Counted from the first letter of the stretch, positions 34,791 through 44,490 are shown. The stretch is 64,000 nucleotides of DNA from Amylibacter sp. IMCC11727 (GCF_029854195.1 NZ_CP122960.1:2734001-2798000); one strand, 5' to 3'. Notes: generated by a model from the sequence alone, not told the origin. Made by a program: numbers and translations.

Positions 34791-37700
34791 TCAAGCAGCC
34801 GCATAGATACTCTCACCACCACCTTGATAGGCATCAAAGACATGCCGATAGAGGTTGTCGCATTTGGTGTTGAACACGGTCTCATCGTAGGCGTCTGGCA
34901 ATCCACCATCGAGGATCACCTCAATCGCTTGCCGTACCGCGCCACGCGCCTTTTCTTTCTTAGTCCAGTCAATCACCAGCTTTTCGTCCTTCAGGGCCTG
35001 CAAGAGGTCCCGACAGACTGCTTTGACCTGATCGCGTTCTTTCTCGGACAGCTCCGGCTCGGGCTTCGTCAAGATGTCAAAGACAGCTTTCTCTTCTTCT
35101 GACAGCCCCTCACGTACAGCTTGCTGCTCTTCCTCTGACAGGTCTTCCGCCAGCTTCACAAGGGCCTTGAAGAACGCCTCGATGTTTTGGCTGCCGCTGT
35201 TGTAGCTGTCGATCAGGTTCTGGAAGCGCTCAAGGAAATCCGCGCGAGTTGGGTTTCGGGCAACCATCGCTGTGAGCTTCTGGTGCAGCAAGGCACGGAG
35301 CCTTTCGGCTTCGGTGCGCTTCTTACCTGTGTCAAACTTCTCTCGGAGCTTGTCGAAGTCGATCTGACTGATGTCGATCACCTCGGGATCATCTGGTGTC
35401 TCGTAGGGGATTGGTGCGACGGAACGATCCAAAAGGTCTTCCACGTCCTGCATGATTGCCTTGATGTCGGGCTTGGGCATCATTGAACGGATGCGCTCGG
35501 CAAGCACTGAGATGAGAACGACGTCGGGAGAGAACTCGCTGGAAGCAGGATCAGGCAGGATAGCCTTGTATACACGGGAGACAGCCCGAGCTTTGGCTAG
35601 GTACTCTCGTTTGGCTTCGTCCGTCTCAATCAGGGCCTCCACAGCATCGGCAAGCAAGGCGACCTTCTCCAGACCTTGTGCCTGCTTAATCGCAGCAGCG
35701 TCGATCTTCCTTTCGGCCAAATAAGCAACGGTAACCGCGACAAGGTGCCGGAGGTATTCAACGAGGTCGCTCTTGTCCCTGATGGGCGGCTCCTCCGTCC
35801 CAGTGTTGCCGCCACCGTAGATCGCCAACGCCTTTTGCAGGTTTCTGAACACACCGACGTAATCAACGATGAAACCTGCTTCCTTGCCGGGGTAGTTTCG
35901 GTTCGCCCGTGCGATGGTCTGCATCAGCGTGTGGTTCTTCATTGGCTTGTCGAGGTAGATCGTCGAACAGGACGGCACGTCAAAGCCGGTGATCCACATG
36001 GCACAGACGAAAACCAGCCGCAGAGGGTCCTTGTCATCTTTGAACTTCTCGTCGAGGTCTTCTTCAACTATCCGCTTCCGGTGGGGGCGAATGTCGAGAC
36101 CTTTCGCTTCAAGTTCGGCAATCTCATTTTGGCTCTGTGACACCACTACTGCCATGTCAGTAGTCTTCATCACATCAATCTGAGCTTCCAGAACAGGCTT
36201 GTCCTCTGCCGAAGCCGTCGCAAGCTCAGCCTCTAACTCTTCACGATGTTTGTCCCAGTACACCCGGACCTTGTCGTGCATCTTCACCGCAGTTGCCTTG
36301 TCGATACACACCATCATCGCCTTGCTGCGTTGACCGCGACCAACGAAGTGACTGACCAGATCGGAGGCGATGGTCTCAAGCCGATCATCCCTCGTGATAA
36401 GATGGTATTCCCTTGCAAACTCGCGCTCGACCTTTCGCTCCTGTGCCTCATCGAGGTCAGCATCTTCGAGTAGCTGCTGCAGATCATCAGCCAAGTCTTC
36501 ATTCATTAGCTGCAGTTCGGGGATACGGTTCTCGTAGTAGAGCGGGACAGTTGCACCATCCGCGATGGACTGGGCGAAGTTGTAGACAGAGATGTAGTCG
36601 CCGAAGACCTCGCGGGTGCGTTCCTCCCCAGCCATCAGAGGCGTCCCTGTGAAACCTAGGAAACCAGCATTAGGCAGCGCGTTCCGCATGTTCAGGGCAA
36701 GTGTGTCGTACTGGCTGCGATGGGCTTCATCCGTGATGACGATGATGTCCCGGCGATCAGACAACTTCGGGTAAGCCGCGCCGTCGCGGGTGTTGAACTT
36801 GTGGATAAGCGTGAAGACGTAGCGGTGGTCAGCACTCAGCAGTTCCTTCAGGTGCGCTCCGCTTTGTGCGTGAACTCCTGCACTTGTCACCGCTCCAGTC
36901 GCAGCAAAGGTCTTGTAGGTCTGCTCGTCCAGCTCCTGCCTGTCCGTCACGATCACAAAGGTCCAGTTACCCTGAACCGAACGTAGGATTTTCTGGCAGA
37001 AGAACACCATCGACAGGGTCTTGCCGCTGCCCTGCGTGTGCCAGAAGACACCCAGTCGCCCGGCTTCGCCCTCGGGCCTGTCCTTGGCGTTGATCACTTC
37101 GGTGATCGCACGGTTGACCCCGAGGTATTGGTGGTTCTTGGCCAGCTTCTTGACCAGCCCGGCCTTTTCCTCCTCGTAGACGATGAAGTTCTCAACCAGA
37201 TCGAGCAGCCGTTCTTTGTCGCACAAGCCCCTGATGGCTGTCTCGAGCGAAACAACGCCCTCTTCGCCCTCGTCGTTGATCCGCTTCCACTCGTGGAAGA
37301 ACTGCCAAGGGGAAAAAGTGCTGCCGACCTTGGTGTCCGCCCCGTTCGAGAGGATCACAAAAGCGTTCGGGGTGAAGATGTGGGGGATCGTGTCTCGGTA
37401 GTCGGTCAGGTTGTCATCATAGGCGTTCTTCACCGGGACACTGAACTTCTTCAGCTCGACAAGCACCAGTGGAATGCCATTGACGAAGCCGATGAGATCA
37501 GGCCGCCGCTTGTGCATCTCACCCTTCACCCAGAACTGCGAGGCGAGGAGGAAATCGTTTGCCTCGGGATCACGCCAGTCGATAATCTGCGCTGTTTCTG
37601 TGGTGGCATTGCCTCGGGCGTCGGTGACTGAGACCTTCACGCCATCACGTAGCAGCTTGTACAGCTCGTGGTTGGCGTTCTCCTGCACCATACGGGATCG

Positions 37701-37955
37701 GTCGCGGGTGATCTCGCCAGCAGCTTGGGTAATAGCACTGGCGGGTAGCTGAGGGTTCAACTTCTCCAAAGCCGACACAAGCCGGGCTTCGATGATCACT
37801 TGCTTCTCGCTTTCGCGCCCTTCAGTCGAACTGCCGCTGCCCCACTCATTGTAGAAGTTCACCGTTTCCCAACCCAGATCACCAAAGAGTTGGATCGCAG
37901 GCTGTTCGACAGCTGCGTCTTCTCCGTAGTCGTGGGCTGTGTCGGATGGGGTCAT
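34791..37955 (-). CDS. hsdR: Type I restriction enzyme, R (motor/nuclease) subunit
   Basis: 1,054 residues from the ATG at 37955 (MTPSDTAHDYGEDAAVEQPAI...); a longer frame to 38069 overlaps the upstream gene and looks spurious. The N-terminal nuclease has the PD-(D/E)xK motif in RRPDLIGFVNGIPLVLVELKK (near 155). The motor has Walker A HTQGSGKTLSMVF (near 305), ITDEAHRSQYD (near 405) and LGFTGTPL, with an helical C-terminus. HsdR translocates DNA and cuts at a distance from unmethylated sites. It is last in the hsdM-hsdS-orf-hsdR operon, 8 bp after the exported protein gene. It appears intact. Confidence 0.93.
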   Translation of the reverse strand: MTPSDTAHDYGEDAAVEQPAIQLFGDLGWETVNFYNEWGSGSSTEGRESEKQVIIEARLVSALEKLNPQLPASAITQAAGEITRDRSRMVQENANHELYKLLRDGVKVSVTDARGNATTETAQIIDWRDPEANDFLLASQFWVKGEMHKRRPDLIGFVNGIPLVLVELKKFSVPVKNAYDDNLTDYRDTIPHIFTPNAFVILSNGADTKVGSTFSPWQFFHEWKRINDEGEEGVVSLETAIRGLCDKERLLDLVENFIVYEEEKAGLVKKLAKNHQYLGVNRAITEVINAKDRPEGEAGRLGVFWHTQGSGKTLSMVFFCQKILRSVQGNWTFVIVTDRQELDEQTYKTFAATGAVTSAGVHAQSGAHLKELLSADHRYVFTLIHKFNTRDGAAYPKLSDRRDIIVITDEAHRSQYDTLALNMRNALPNAGFLGFTGTPLMAGEERTREVFGDYISVYNFAQSIADGATVPLYYENRIPELQLMNEDLADDLQQLLEDADLDEAQERKVEREFAREYHLITRDDRLETIASDLVSHFVGRGQRSKAMMVCIDKATAVKMHDKVRVYWDKHREELEAELATASAEDKPVLEAQIDVMKTTDMAVVVSQSQNEIAELEAKGLDIRPHRKRIVEEDLDEKFKDDKDPLRLVFVCAMWITGFDVPSCSTIYLDKPMKNHTLMQTIARANRNYPGKEAGFIVDYVGVFRNLQKALAIYGGGNTGTEEPPIRDKSDLVEYLRHLVAVTVAYLAERKIDAAAIKQAQGLEKVALLADAVEALIETDEAKREYLAKARAVSRVYKAILPDPASSEFSPDVVLISVLAERIRSMMPKPDIKAIMQDVEDLLDRSVAPIPYETPDDPEVIDISQIDFDKLREKFDTGKKRTEAERLRALLHQKLTAMVARNPTRADFLERFQNLIDSYNSGSQNIEAFFKALVKLAEDLSEEEQQAVREGLSEEEKAVFDILTKPEPELSEKERDQVKAVCRDLLQALKDEKLVIDWTKKEKARGAVRQAIEVILDGGLPDAYDETVFNTKCDNLYRHVFDAYQGGGESIYAAA

Positions 37956-37963
37956 CGTGTATT

Positions 37964-38461
37964 CTAACCTTCGGGTTTGTACTCTTGGCGTTGGGCAATT
38001 TCCTGCTGAAGCGCCAGAGTTTGCCGTAGGCGTTCCAAGCCAGAGAAGCCGGGTGATTTCTCCTGCCAAATCAAGATTTCTTCATAGAGCTGCCATTTCG
38101 CATCCATCGCTTTCTCTATTCCGATTGATGTCGCAGTCGAAGAAAATCTGGATTCCACCCAATCTCCAAGTCGATCAACTTCTGCTACGAACGTGGAATC
38201 ATTGTAGGGGTCGAGCCACGCTCTTTGTCGATCCAATGCGTCCAAAAGAAGATCGACTGTTTGGTATTCAATAGTACCAGAAGCGGTGCGGATCAGTTCA
38301 AGTACTTGTTCAAGGTCTTCTTCTGAAGTTGCGTGCCGTATGCTTTCGTAAGCAGAGACAGCCGAAAACGGAGGCTTTTGCTCGTTGGCCTGCTGGGACG
38401 TAACCGCCATTGGAAAGAGACTCGCAAACGAAAGGCAAAACGCCAGCAATGTCCTGTTCAT
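37964..38461 (-). CDS. Exported helical protein of unknown function inside the restriction operon
   Basis: 165 residues. A signal peptide is evident: MNRTLLAFCLSFASLFPMAV followed by TSQQ. The mature part is strongly helical and acidic (YESIRHATSEEDLEQVLELIRTA...), with no known motif. The start overlaps the hsdS stop by 4 bp (ATGA) and hsdR starts 8 bp after its stop, so it is an integral member of the operon. A secreted or periplasmic protein in a type I restriction operon is not expected; possible roles are not visible from sequence. Confidence 0.6.
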   Translation of the reverse strand: MNRTLLAFCLSFASLFPMAVTSQQANEQKPPFSAVSAYESIRHATSEEDLEQVLELIRTASGTIEYQTVDLLLDALDRQRAWLDPYNDSTFVAEVDRLGDWVESRFSSTATSIGIEKAMDAKWQLYEEILIWQEKSPGFSGLERLRQTLALQQEIAQRQEYKPEG

Positions 38462-39642
38462 TCGGCGGCCTCGATCGCTTCCTCGGCTTCGCTCACGTCG
38501 ATCTCGCCAGAGACCAACTTGGGCAGCAGCAGATCGCGCTGTGCGCGGAGGTTGGCGTTTGTTCTGGCAAGTGCGGAAACCTGCGCGAACATCGGTTGAG
38601 CAATCTGCTCAAAGCGATCCAGCAAGACTGCAGGGGGCTTCGCTATCGGGAAGGACTTGACGCTCTCAGGACGAACTCGCTGACGGCCTTCCGATCCTGA
38701 CATGCTCTTGATCGCCACATCGCGGAACGCGTGTGAACGGGCCAAGCAGTAGATCGCATGTTGAGCCAAGATCAGAGGACGTAGCACGATGAACTCGGTT
38801 GATCCAAAGGCAACAGGCCTCTCTTCATCTAGGAAGTTGACGAACCCGGTCTTACCGTTTTCCAGGCAAGGAGTGATCCGAGCGACAAGTGTGTCACCGT
38901 TCTGGAACTTCGTCCCGCTGTTGCCGTCGCGTTCCTCGATAGGCCCTATGGTCATGTTAGTTTCCGACAGCGAACCCATGGGGACAAAAGGCTTGAAGCC
39001 CTCGCGAGGAACTGTAGTTCTCGGGTTGACCAGTACGATTTCTTCCAGTCGAACGATGGGCCAACCAGCTGGGACCACACCAGCCTCACCCTCCTCAAAC
39101 TCCACCTCCCCATGCCCCGGAAAGCGGAAGTGGACGAACCACTCCTCGTAGAGCCGCCGGGCCATTTCTTCGATGATCGCGATGCGGCGCGTGTTGCTCT
39201 CGATAAGGTCGTCATAGGCCGAGAGTATCGCTGCAATGCGCTGTTGGGTAGGAAGAGGCCAAACAGGGACTTCCGCCACTTTCAGGTGTTTCATGTGGCG
39301 CTGATAGCCGAAGTGTTCCAAGCCCAAGGACTGACAGGCAAAGTATAGGTAGCGGGTGTCGATGCCATCCTTGCCGCGAAAGACTTGGGTGCCGTCGGCA
39401 CCTGCAGCGAAGGGGAATGGAACATACTTGAAGCGGCATGTGTGATCACCGAAGACGATCACAGGGTCGACGGACGGAAAACGCGTACCCGCGTCATTCG
39501 TGTAGCCACCTATCAAGCCCGCGCCTTGGTCTATAACAGGCAGTAGACCATTGGGCAGGTAGTCAGATTTCTGCACTTTGCTCGTGGGGCGTAGGATGAC
39601 CACCAAGTCGGTGAACTGCATTCTTTCGGGGATACAGCTCAA
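38458..39642 (-). CDS. hsdS: Type I restriction enzyme, S (specificity) subunit
   Basis: 394 residues starting at TTG 39642, supported by GGAGG seven bases upstream; an ATG seven codons later is the alternative. Two target-recognition domains (about 10-125 and 185-345) are each followed by a conserved helical spacer: LPTQQRIAAILSAYDDLIESNTRRI and the C-terminal RFEQIAQPMFAQVSALARTN. The subunit sets the bipartite DNA target for both methylation and cutting. The start overlaps the hsdM stop. Confidence 0.92.
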   Translation of the reverse strand: MSCIPERMQFTDLVVILRPTSKVQKSDYLPNGLLPVIDQGAGLIGGYTNDAGTRFPSVDPVIVFGDHTCRFKYVPFPFAAGADGTQVFRGKDGIDTRYLYFACQSLGLEHFGYQRHMKHLKVAEVPVWPLPTQQRIAAILSAYDDLIESNTRRIAIIEEMARRLYEEWFVHFRFPGHGEVEFEEGEAGVVPAGWPIVRLEEIVLVNPRTTVPREGFKPFVPMGSLSETNMTIGPIEERDGNSGTKFQNGDTLVARITPCLENGKTGFVNFLDEERPVAFGSTEFIVLRPLILAQHAIYCLARSHAFRDVAIKSMSGSEGRQRVRPESVKSFPIAKPPAVLLDRFEQIAQPMFAQVSALARTNANLRAQRDLLLPKLVSGEIDVSEAEEAIEAAE

Positions 39643-41201
39643 TGAGTAGCCTCCAATACGAGCGAGACGTTCTCGGCTACCTGCTCCTCCAGTGCCGCCG
39701 CTTCGACGTTCAACTGTGCGAGTTCCTCGTTCAACTCCTCGAACCGCTCGATGAAGTCCACATCCTCTTCACCACGCGCTGACGCTCCGACATAGCGTCC
39801 GGGGTTCAGGCTCCAGCCTTGCGCCTCGATCTCCGTTCTTGTCGCGATCTTGCAAATGCCGGGGACATCAACATAGCCCTCAGCCAGCCCATGCTCGGCC
39901 AACAGGTCGGAACTACCAGCCTCGGTCTCAATGTCTTCTCCCCTGTGAAGCCGCACGATGTTGGCAAGGAACTCGATCTGCTCGGGCAGGAAGTCGCGAT
40001 GGGCGCGGTCGATTTGGTGGTAGAAGCTGCGGGCATCGAGGAACAGTACTGAGTTCTCCCGCTCGGTCCCGCGTTTACCCTTGTCGAAGAACCAAAGGGT
40101 GCAGGGCAGCGTGACAGTGTAGAACATGTTCGGCCCAACTGAGACGATGACATCCACATCTCCGGTTTCGATCAGCTTCTGCCGGATCAGCTGTTCGCTG
40201 TGCCGTGCGTCGCCAGCGGAGTTGGCCATCACGAAACCCGCTCGACCATTCTCGTCCAACGACGAGTGGAACAACTGTATCCAAAGGTAGTTCGCATTGT
40301 CGGTGCTGGGTACGCCGAAGGGAAAGCGCCAGTCACCTTCCAGCTCCTCCTTGCGGACGCCCGAGACGTTGAAGGGCGGATTGGCCATGACAAAGTCGAA
40401 CCCACCGTCCTCGAAGGGCCTTGGGAACAGCTTCTTGATGTCATCGGAGTACGTGTTGGCCTCGCGCACGTCACCGGAGAGGCCATGGACGGCGAGGTTC
40501 ATCTTGTTGAGGTTGACCGTCGTGCGGTCCTTTTCGACCCCGTAGATGCTGATCTCGCTGTTTGCCGTCTTGCCGTGGCGTTCCACGAAGTCCGCCGACA
40601 TTGCGAACATGCCACCAGAGCCACAAGCCGGGTCGAGGATGCGACCATGGAACGGCTCGATGATCTCGACGATCAGCTTCACGATGCTCTCAGGCGTGTA
40701 GAAGACGCCGCCCTTTTGCCCTTCCTTCATGGCGAAGTTGCCGAGGAAGTACTCATAGACCTTGCCGAAGGCGTCCCCGGTCAGGTCGATGGGGGCAAGG
40801 AGACGGAGCAGTTCGACCAGCACCTCGTTGCCAAGGTCGGTGTAGGTCTGGGGCAATGCTCCGGCGAGGTCCGGGTTGTCCTCTTCGATAGCTTTCATCG
40901 CCTCGTTCACGGCCTTGCCGATGTTCGAGCCTTCAGGGAGAGACTGGAGATGGCTGAACCGAGCCTCAGGGCGCAGGAAGATCACACCCTCGGCGTCGTA
41001 GTCGGCCTTGCTGATCTTGCGACGGTTGCCTGAGCCGATGGGGCCGATCTTGGCTTCGGCCTCAGCGAACCGCTTCTCAGCATAGCGCAAGAAGATCAGG
41101 CCAAGGACGGGCGACGAGAACTCAGCAGGCTTGAGCCCGGTGTTCGCCCAAAGTTGATCTGCTGCGGACCATAACCGCTTCTCGACGTCCCCGTTGACCA
41201 T
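39639..41201 (-). CDS. hsdM: Type I restriction enzyme, M (adenine methylase) subunit
   Basis: 520 residues. The N-terminal helical HsdM_N domain precedes the methylase domain with motif I ILDPACGSGGMFAMS (near 190) and motif IV VMANPPFNVSG (near 275), the N6-adenine type. Good family length. It is first in the minus-strand operon; its promoter must lie in the 237-bp gap to the divergent gene at 41439, which holds no other gene that I can see. Confidence 0.94.
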   Translation of the reverse strand: MVNGDVEKRLWSAADQLWANTGLKPAEFSSPVLGLIFLRYAEKRFAEAEAKIGPIGSGNRRKISKADYDAEGVIFLRPEARFSHLQSLPEGSNIGKAVNEAMKAIEEDNPDLAGALPQTYTDLGNEVLVELLRLLAPIDLTGDAFGKVYEYFLGNFAMKEGQKGGVFYTPESIVKLIVEIIEPFHGRILDPACGSGGMFAMSADFVERHGKTANSEISIYGVEKDRTTVNLNKMNLAVHGLSGDVREANTYSDDIKKLFPRPFEDGGFDFVMANPPFNVSGVRKEELEGDWRFPFGVPSTDNANYLWIQLFHSSLDENGRAGFVMANSAGDARHSEQLIRQKLIETGDVDVIVSVGPNMFYTVTLPCTLWFFDKGKRGTERENSVLFLDARSFYHQIDRAHRDFLPEQIEFLANIVRLHRGEDIETEAGSSDLLAEHGLAEGYVDVPGICKIATRTEIEAQGWSLNPGRYVGASARGEEDVDFIERFEELNEELAQLNVEAAALEEQVAENVSLVLEATH

Positions 41202-41438
41202 AAAGTCACCCCGTTCTCAAAAATATCTCAACATCAGTATCCAGTCATTGGACAATCGGAAAGGGCATAAGTCGAGAGCCTGATCCAACGACAGTCAGTT
41301 TCTACCCATGCGGTCTTGGCCGATCTCCAGCACCACTTTAGCAATAAAGTTCCACCAATGCATCACCCGAAACTGTTTTCGGTCGCATTCAGCGTTCGTG
41401 GCAATCCAACCCGTATCAATTCCCCGAAAGGAACCGGC

Positions 41439-42092
41439 ATGCATGACATCGCATCCATCTTCACCACCATCAAACTCGGCCCGCTTTCTGTCGCTGCAGC
41501 ATGCTTCGACGGTCAGCTCCTGTTTCTAACCGAACATCTTCTGGACAGGCTGAAGTTCGACGGCTTGACCCTAGAGGCTGTCTTCTGCAGCGCCACCGCT
41601 TATGACAAGGCAGGCAAGAAACATGAAGTTGTCACCGAGGAAGGGCTTTATTTCCTGCTCCTTCAGTCCGACGCCAAGGAAGCCAGACCGTTTCAGAACT
41701 GGGTAAGCCAATGCGTTCTACCTGCCGTTCTGCTTGATCGGTTTTACCAAGTCGGTGAAGAGAAAAACGGCACACATTCACATGATGTGCTTGATCCCAA
41801 GGATGAATACGGGAATGTCCCAGAGGCATTTCATTCTTGGTTGGCGGAAGCCGTACTGCCCTCAATCCGCCGGTGTGGTAGGTTTTTCACCGACCTTGAG
41901 GAACTCTTCGACGATCAAGGCTTGTATCACCCAAGCCCTAAAGCCGTGAGCAAAGAGCTTGAACTTCTGGTCCTCCGTAGCGGTGTAGGCCGCAAGATCA
42001 GTCGGTTTCACCAGCAGCCGTCTAAACGCCGATTTGCTCGTGTGGCAAAGCAGTTCTCAGCCTTGAATGACCTGACCGATCCTGCCACCTGA
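41439..42092 (+). CDS. Bro-N-like protein with a repeated FxxW..VLP module
   Basis: 217 residues from the ATG at 41439, which has AAAGGA upstream. The sequence shows EEGLYFLLLQSDAKEARPFQNWVSQCVLP near residues 70-100, the pattern of the Bro-N domain of phage antirepressors. A second copy-like segment FHSWLAEAVLPSIRRCGRFF follows about 45 residues later. Bro-N proteins bind DNA and are common in phages. The gene is divergent from hsdM, so it may regulate the restriction operon or the element; this is inference. Confidence 0.55.
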   Translation: MHDIASIFTTIKLGPLSVAAACFDGQLLFLTEHLLDRLKFDGLTLEAVFCSATAYDKAGKKHEVVTEEGLYFLLLQSDAKEARPFQNWVSQCVLPAVLLDRFYQVGEEKNGTHSHDVLDPKDEYGNVPEAFHSWLAEAVLPSIRRCGRFFTDLEELFDDQGLYHPSPKAVSKELELLVLRSGVGRKISRFHQQPSKRRFARVAKQFSALNDLTDPAT

Positions 42093-42226
42093 CCTCTAAG
42101 TTCCTCCATTGCAATAAGCCGTTGCCCCTGATGCTGCCTGCTTCGTTAGGTTGATTTCTGGCGACGGCTGAAGCGTCTTCAGCTTCGAACTCCCCCTCCA
42201 ACAACGACATGATCAAGGACCAACTC

Positions 42227-44131
42227 ATGGCTCAAGCATCTGCTTTGGCCACTGGGTCGACTTGTGCTTTGCGGCATGGGTCAGCCTCGGTGGTACAAAC
42301 ACCATTAAGACCTCTCTATAGCGATTGTACCAGCTACAGCTCAGGCGGCTTGGCTGACGCGTCGACCACCTCCCTGATGGACACATTGACCCGTCGTGGT
42401 GGGGGTCTGCTGCATCCGGATGTCGCTACAGCTCTGCGAGAACCTGTCGCTACGATGGCGGCTATGGCTGACGGGACAGCGCCACCCAGCTTCTTCCTCT
42501 CCAGTCTCGATCCCGGGGTTGGGAAGACCACGGCATTGATCCACTTCGTCCAGCACCTCCTGAGGTCTGAACATCACCGCGATGTGTCTATCCTGCTCTG
42601 CGTCTCGCGGCTTGATGAGATCGCCCGGCTTGTTGAGGAGATTGGTCTTGATGAGGCTGACTTTGCGGTCCTTACCCGGAACAACGAGGTCAATCAGCTG
42701 AGTTCCACGCAGCCCAGAGAGGCTCGTGTCTTGTTCACCACCCACGCCATGGTCATGAGCCGTTGCCATGGTCGTCGCTTCCAAGACGTTGAGGTCTTCC
42801 AGTACAGGGGTGACGTTCGTGCCGTTCGGGTTTGGGACGAGGCGATGCTGCCCATTGAGGTTGTGTCGCTCAGCACAGACCAGCTTGCGTCCTTGCGCGA
42901 TCCACTGCGGCACACCCATCCTGCATTGGCCAAGCTAATCGAGGAGCTGGAACGTCAGCTTGTAGCCTCTCGTGGTCGCGGGACCCACACATGGCCTGAC
43001 ATCGAGGGAGCTACAGGGATCAGCTGCTGGTCAGCGAGGCGAGGTCTGGAGCAGCGCCACGTTGCCTATCTCGACACCCTGTATGCTCTCTCAGGCCGCT
43101 GCGTACTGCTGCGCAAGCTCCACAACGCCTCCACGGTCATCACTGCGCTCGACAGCCGAGACGCGATCCCAGATGATCTTGCCCCAGTGGTCATCCTCGA
43201 TGCTTCCGGACGTGTCCGTGCCACCTACGCGCAATGGGAGAAGGCAACAGGGAAGCTCGTGCGACTACCTTCAGCGATCAAGAGCTATCGGAACCTCACT
43301 GTCCAAGTCATGGACAAGGGGGCAGGCAAGACCGCATGGGCAAAGCATGGCTGTTCTCTGGCTCAGGAAGTCGCCCTTCTGATCGATAGCAAGCCTGACG
43401 AAGAGTGGCTCGTGGTCTACCACAAGGCAGTCAGTAGCGGAGGTATCCCGGACCTGATCAGAGGGCTACTCAGCACGACCCCGGACCGTGTCAGCTTCCT
43501 CAACTGGGGCAGGCATCAGGGGACGAATGAGTTCCGACATGTCCAGAACGTCATCCTCGCTGGGGTCAACAACTACTCGGAGGTGGACTACGAAGTGATG
43601 ACACGGTGCCACAGCCGCATCAGGAACGACGAGAAGGTCACCAAAGCCTCCGTCCAAGCGATGGAAGCAGGGGAACACATGCATCACATCCTGCAGGCGC
43701 TGTGCCGATCAGCAGTGCGACAGGGCAGTGCCTCCGAGTGTGGCCCTTGCAACGCTTACATCATCGCTCCGAAGCAATCTGGTATCCGTGATCTCATCCC
43801 TGTGGTCTTCCCCGGTTGCAAGGTCAGCACTTGGGAACCAGCCAAGGTGAAAGCCACAGGGAAGGTGCAGCAGGCTCTGACCTTTGCAGAGAGGCACTTC
43901 GAGGATCACCCGGATGAGGTCTTGCGGTTCACCGATCTACGGGCTGAGCTTGGTTATGATGCATCCAACTTCCGAGATCGCATCCGTAACCATTCGGTCT
44001 TCAAGGCTGGGCTGGAGGCTCTGGACCTCGAAGAGACCACCATCGGCAACTACCGCTACCGCAACGCTCTAGCCAAGAAGCCCCAGTCCTTTGGGTCAGT
44101 GGGCGGCTCCAGCTATCTCGCCGATGTTTGA
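42227..44131 (+). CDS. P-loop ATPase, possible helicase; copy 2
   Basis: Identical protein to the gene at 32769-34673, read in the opposite direction. Same start choice (AAGGA before the ATG at 42227; ATG at 42209 is possible), same DPGVGKTT and WDEAM motifs. This copy ends at the right boundary of element 1. Its upstream bases outside the repeat are unrelated to those of the other copy, so the two copies have different promoters. It may be the ancestral copy, since it lies in the direct orientation expected of the element right end. Confidence 0.72.
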   Translation: MAQASALATGSTCALRHGSASVVQTPLRPLYSDCTSYSSGGLADASTTSLMDTLTRRGGGLLHPDVATALREPVATMAAMADGTAPPSFFLSSLDPGVGKTTALIHFVQHLLRSEHHRDVSILLCVSRLDEIARLVEEIGLDEADFAVLTRNNEVNQLSSTQPREARVLFTTHAMVMSRCHGRRFQDVEVFQYRGDVRAVRVWDEAMLPIEVVSLSTDQLASLRDPLRHTHPALAKLIEELERQLVASRGRGTHTWPDIEGATGISCWSARRGLEQRHVAYLDTLYALSGRCVLLRKLHNASTVITALDSRDAIPDDLAPVVILDASGRVRATYAQWEKATGKLVRLPSAIKSYRNLTVQVMDKGAGKTAWAKHGCSLAQEVALLIDSKPDEEWLVVYHKAVSSGGIPDLIRGLLSTTPDRVSFLNWGRHQGTNEFRHVQNVILAGVNNYSEVDYEVMTRCHSRIRNDEKVTKASVQAMEAGEHMHHILQALCRSAVRQGSASECGPCNAYIIAPKQSGIRDLIPVVFPGCKVSTWEPAKVKATGKVQQALTFAERHFEDHPDEVLRFTDLRAELGYDASNFRDRIRNHSVFKAGLEALDLEETTIGNYRYRNALAKKPQSFGSVGGSSYLADV

Positions 44132-44416
44132 GCCAGAAAAATGTGAGCGCCCTACCAATAAGCGGGGCGTTCGCAATACCCCCCCATGCACCTACAGCGG
44201 CACACGGCTGCAGCGATGACCATGGATCAGCGACGGCGACGGCAATGTGAGTACGCCCCCGGGAACCGCACAGACGCCTTGCTCGGGTCACCGTAGACCC
44301 TCCCGTAGACCACGCCGCGCCTGTTGACGAACAACCCCGACCTCGGATAGCCCTTGTTTTGCTGGAGCTACCAGCTGAAGTGACGCCTGCAGCGGGAACA
44401 CAAGCCGCAAGACTAA

Positions 44417-44432
44417 CCGTGTGGGGGCACCA
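44417..44432 (+). repeat. attR core of element 1, also the left attachment core of element 2
   Basis: CCGTGTGGGGGCACCA, identical to the tRNA-Thr 3' end. Bases after it (CTACCTTCC...) differ from the element 1 left end, and a second integrase gene starts 58 bases on, so a second element is integrated in tandem here. Confidence 0.85.
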
Positions 44433-44490
44433 CTACCTTCCTAATGTCAAGCTATTTTTACTGCCTAATTTAACTTTAGGGAGTGTCTTC

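Larger units (their letters stand above)
42168..44432 (+). repeat. Right arm of 2,265-bp inverted repeat
   Basis: Partner of 32468-34732. It starts at the palindromic 15-mer CTGAAG-CGT-CTTCAG (42168-42182) and ends with the attachment core. The spacer between the ATPase stop (44131) and the core (44417) is the same non-coding DNA as in the left arm, with a GC hairpin at 44145-44172. Confidence 0.9.
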
